Assembly (NCBI GenBank): GCA_039923755.1
Contig: JBDTCD010000062.1
Coordinates: forward strand, 1-5,518
Direction: 5' to 3'
DNA from: Terrimesophilobacter sp039923755
GTDB taxonomy: Bacteria > Actinomycetota > Actinomycetes > Actinomycetales > Microbacteriaceae
Length of the DNA: 5,518 nucleotides
A program made the translations under genes and the position numbers. This document shows positions 4,636 through 5,518 of this stretch, one piece after another. The notes beneath the pieces were generated by a model, which worked only from the letters and a program-made list of their open reading frames with translations, did no database searches and was not told where the DNA came from. Each line of letters opens with the position of its first letter. Within the stretch, counting starts at the first letter, position 1.

Positions 4636-5518
4636 GTGAGCACGGGCGGCGGGAAGAAGGCTATCGTCGCGGCCCTTCTCGCCAATCTCGGCATCGCCAT
4701 CACCAAGTTCATCGCGTGGGCAATTTCGGGGTCAGCGTCGATGCTCGCCGAAGCCGTCCATTCCGTTGCGGACACCGGAAATCAGGCGCTTCTGCTGCTC
4801 GGGTCGCGCCAGGCGAAACGCAAACCAGACCCGGAGCATCCTTTCGGCTACGGCCGTGAACGTTACGTCTATGCGTTCGTGGTTGCCATTATCCTGTTCT
4901 CCATTGGTGGCGTCTTCTCCATTTATGAGGGGGTGAACAAGCTTGCCCAGCCTCACGAACTAACGAACGCATGGTTGCCGATCCTGGTATTGGTGGTCGC
5001 CATGGGGCTGGAATCCTTCTCACTGCGCACCGCCATCAGAGAGTCAAATAAGGTTCGCGGCAAGGAAACCTGGATCCAGTTCATTCGGCACGCGAAGGCT
5101 CCGGAGCTCCCCGTGGTGCTGCTTGAGGATGTCGCAGCACTCACTGGACTCGTCTTCGCGTTCCTTGGCGTCGGGCTCACGGTCATCACCGGAAACAGCG
5201 TGTGGGATGCGATCGGAACTCTCGCCATCGGTGTGCTCCTCGTCGGGGTCGCCGTCATTCTCGGAATCGAGACGAAGAGCCTTCTCGTTGGGGAGGGTGC
5301 CCGACCTGCAGATGCGATCGCCATCCGCGACGCGATCAACGCAGATCCGCAGGTGGAAGCACTGATTCACCTCAAGACCCTTTACCTTGGGCCGGAAGAA
5401 CTTCTCGTCGCCGCGAAGGTTGCCTTCTCCCCGAAGAAGAAGCTCGCGGATGTCGCCTCGGCGATTAATTCGCTCGAGGCGCAGGTGCGCGCAGCGGTAC
5501 CCATCGCGAGGGTGATCT
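4636..5518 (+). CDS. cation diffusion facilitator (CDF) family metal transporter, 3' end cut by window
   Basis: The visible 294 codons are open to the right edge. CDF proteins export divalent metals such as Zn2+, Co2+, Fe2+ or Mn2+ in exchange for H+. An Ala/Ile-rich first helix (about 9-31) is followed by ISGSASMLAEAVHSVADTGN (30-49) with the first metal motif H42-x3-D46. The next conserved stretch, PEHPFGYGRERYVYAF (66-81), runs into helix 3 (82-98), and further hydrophobic spans lie at about 113-126, 160-183 and 190-213. The second motif reads LLEDVAALTG (162-171): D165 is kept, but the position four before it is Val rather than His, and E164 adjoins. The end, from about 225, looks like the cytoplasmic dimerisation domain. 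GTG 4636-4638 is chosen because GAGGGTG lies just upstream and the frame fits the first helix. The overall type resembles SLC30A9-like CDFs; the metal is unknown. Confidence 0.92.
   Translation, partial: MSTGGGKKAIVAALLANLGIAITKFIAWAISGSASMLAEAVHSVADTGNQALLLLGSRQAKRKPDPEHPFGYGRERYVYAFVVAIILFSIGGVFSIYEGVNKLAQPHELTNAWLPILVLVVAMGLESFSLRTAIRESNKVRGKETWIQFIRHAKAPELPVVLLEDVAALTGLVFAFLGVGLTVITGNSVWDAIGTLAIGVLLVGVAVILGIETKSLLVGEGARPADAIAIRDAINADPQVEALIHLKTLYLGPEELLVAAKVAFSPKKKLADVASAINSLEAQVRAAVPIARVI

Overview
The window is chromosomal DNA from a high-GC Gram-positive bacterium (Actinomycetota). I infer this from the GC-rich codon use, the GTG and TTG starts, and a tiny bS22-type ribosomal protein next to a small excisionase-like helix-turn-helix gene, an actinobacterial pairing. 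The overall gene set would fit a Microbacteriaceae-like genome, but that family assignment is a guess from general resemblance.

Layout, left to right. On the minus strand (1-907), read from high to low coordinates, lie a 68-residue helix-turn-helix protein, the 32-residue bS22-like protein, a CxxC glutaredoxin-like protein and a Dabb (stress-responsive alpha/beta-barrel) protein cut by the left edge. They are spaced like one transcription unit, with a candidate promoter at 967-996. Next, still on the minus strand, is an ArsR-type winged-helix regulator (1016-1576) with no cysteines and a long helical tail. Divergent from it, on the plus strand, is a two-gene potassium uptake operon: ktrB-like membrane subunit (1663-3087) and ktrA-like RCK subunit (3080-3751), overlapping by 8 bases. 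The operon converges on proC (pyrroline-5-carboxylate reductase, minus, 3759-4589) with a 7-base gap. Divergent from proC, 46 bases away, starts a cation diffusion facilitator (CDF) transporter (plus, 4636 to the right edge), which lacks the usual histidine in its second metal-site motif.

How they fit together: the four leftmost genes look like a small housekeeping/redox unit. KtrB and KtrA together make a nucleotide-gated K+ uptake system, and ProC makes proline. K+ and proline are both used in the bacterial response to osmotic stress, so their adjacency is suggestive, although proC is on the opposite strand. In Mycobacterium tuberculosis proC (Rv0500) is directly followed by Rv0500A (small HTH) and Rv0500B (bS22-like). 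Here the same three genes keep order and orientation, but the regulator plus ktrBA block lies between proC and the HTH gene.

I found no tRNA, rRNA, insertion sequence, CRISPR array or phage gene, and no convincing new multi-gene system. The most unusual points are the tailed ArsR-like regulator facing ktrBA, the symmetrical proC/CDF divergent region in which one palindrome supplies a possible -10 element to both strands, and the atypical CDF metal site.
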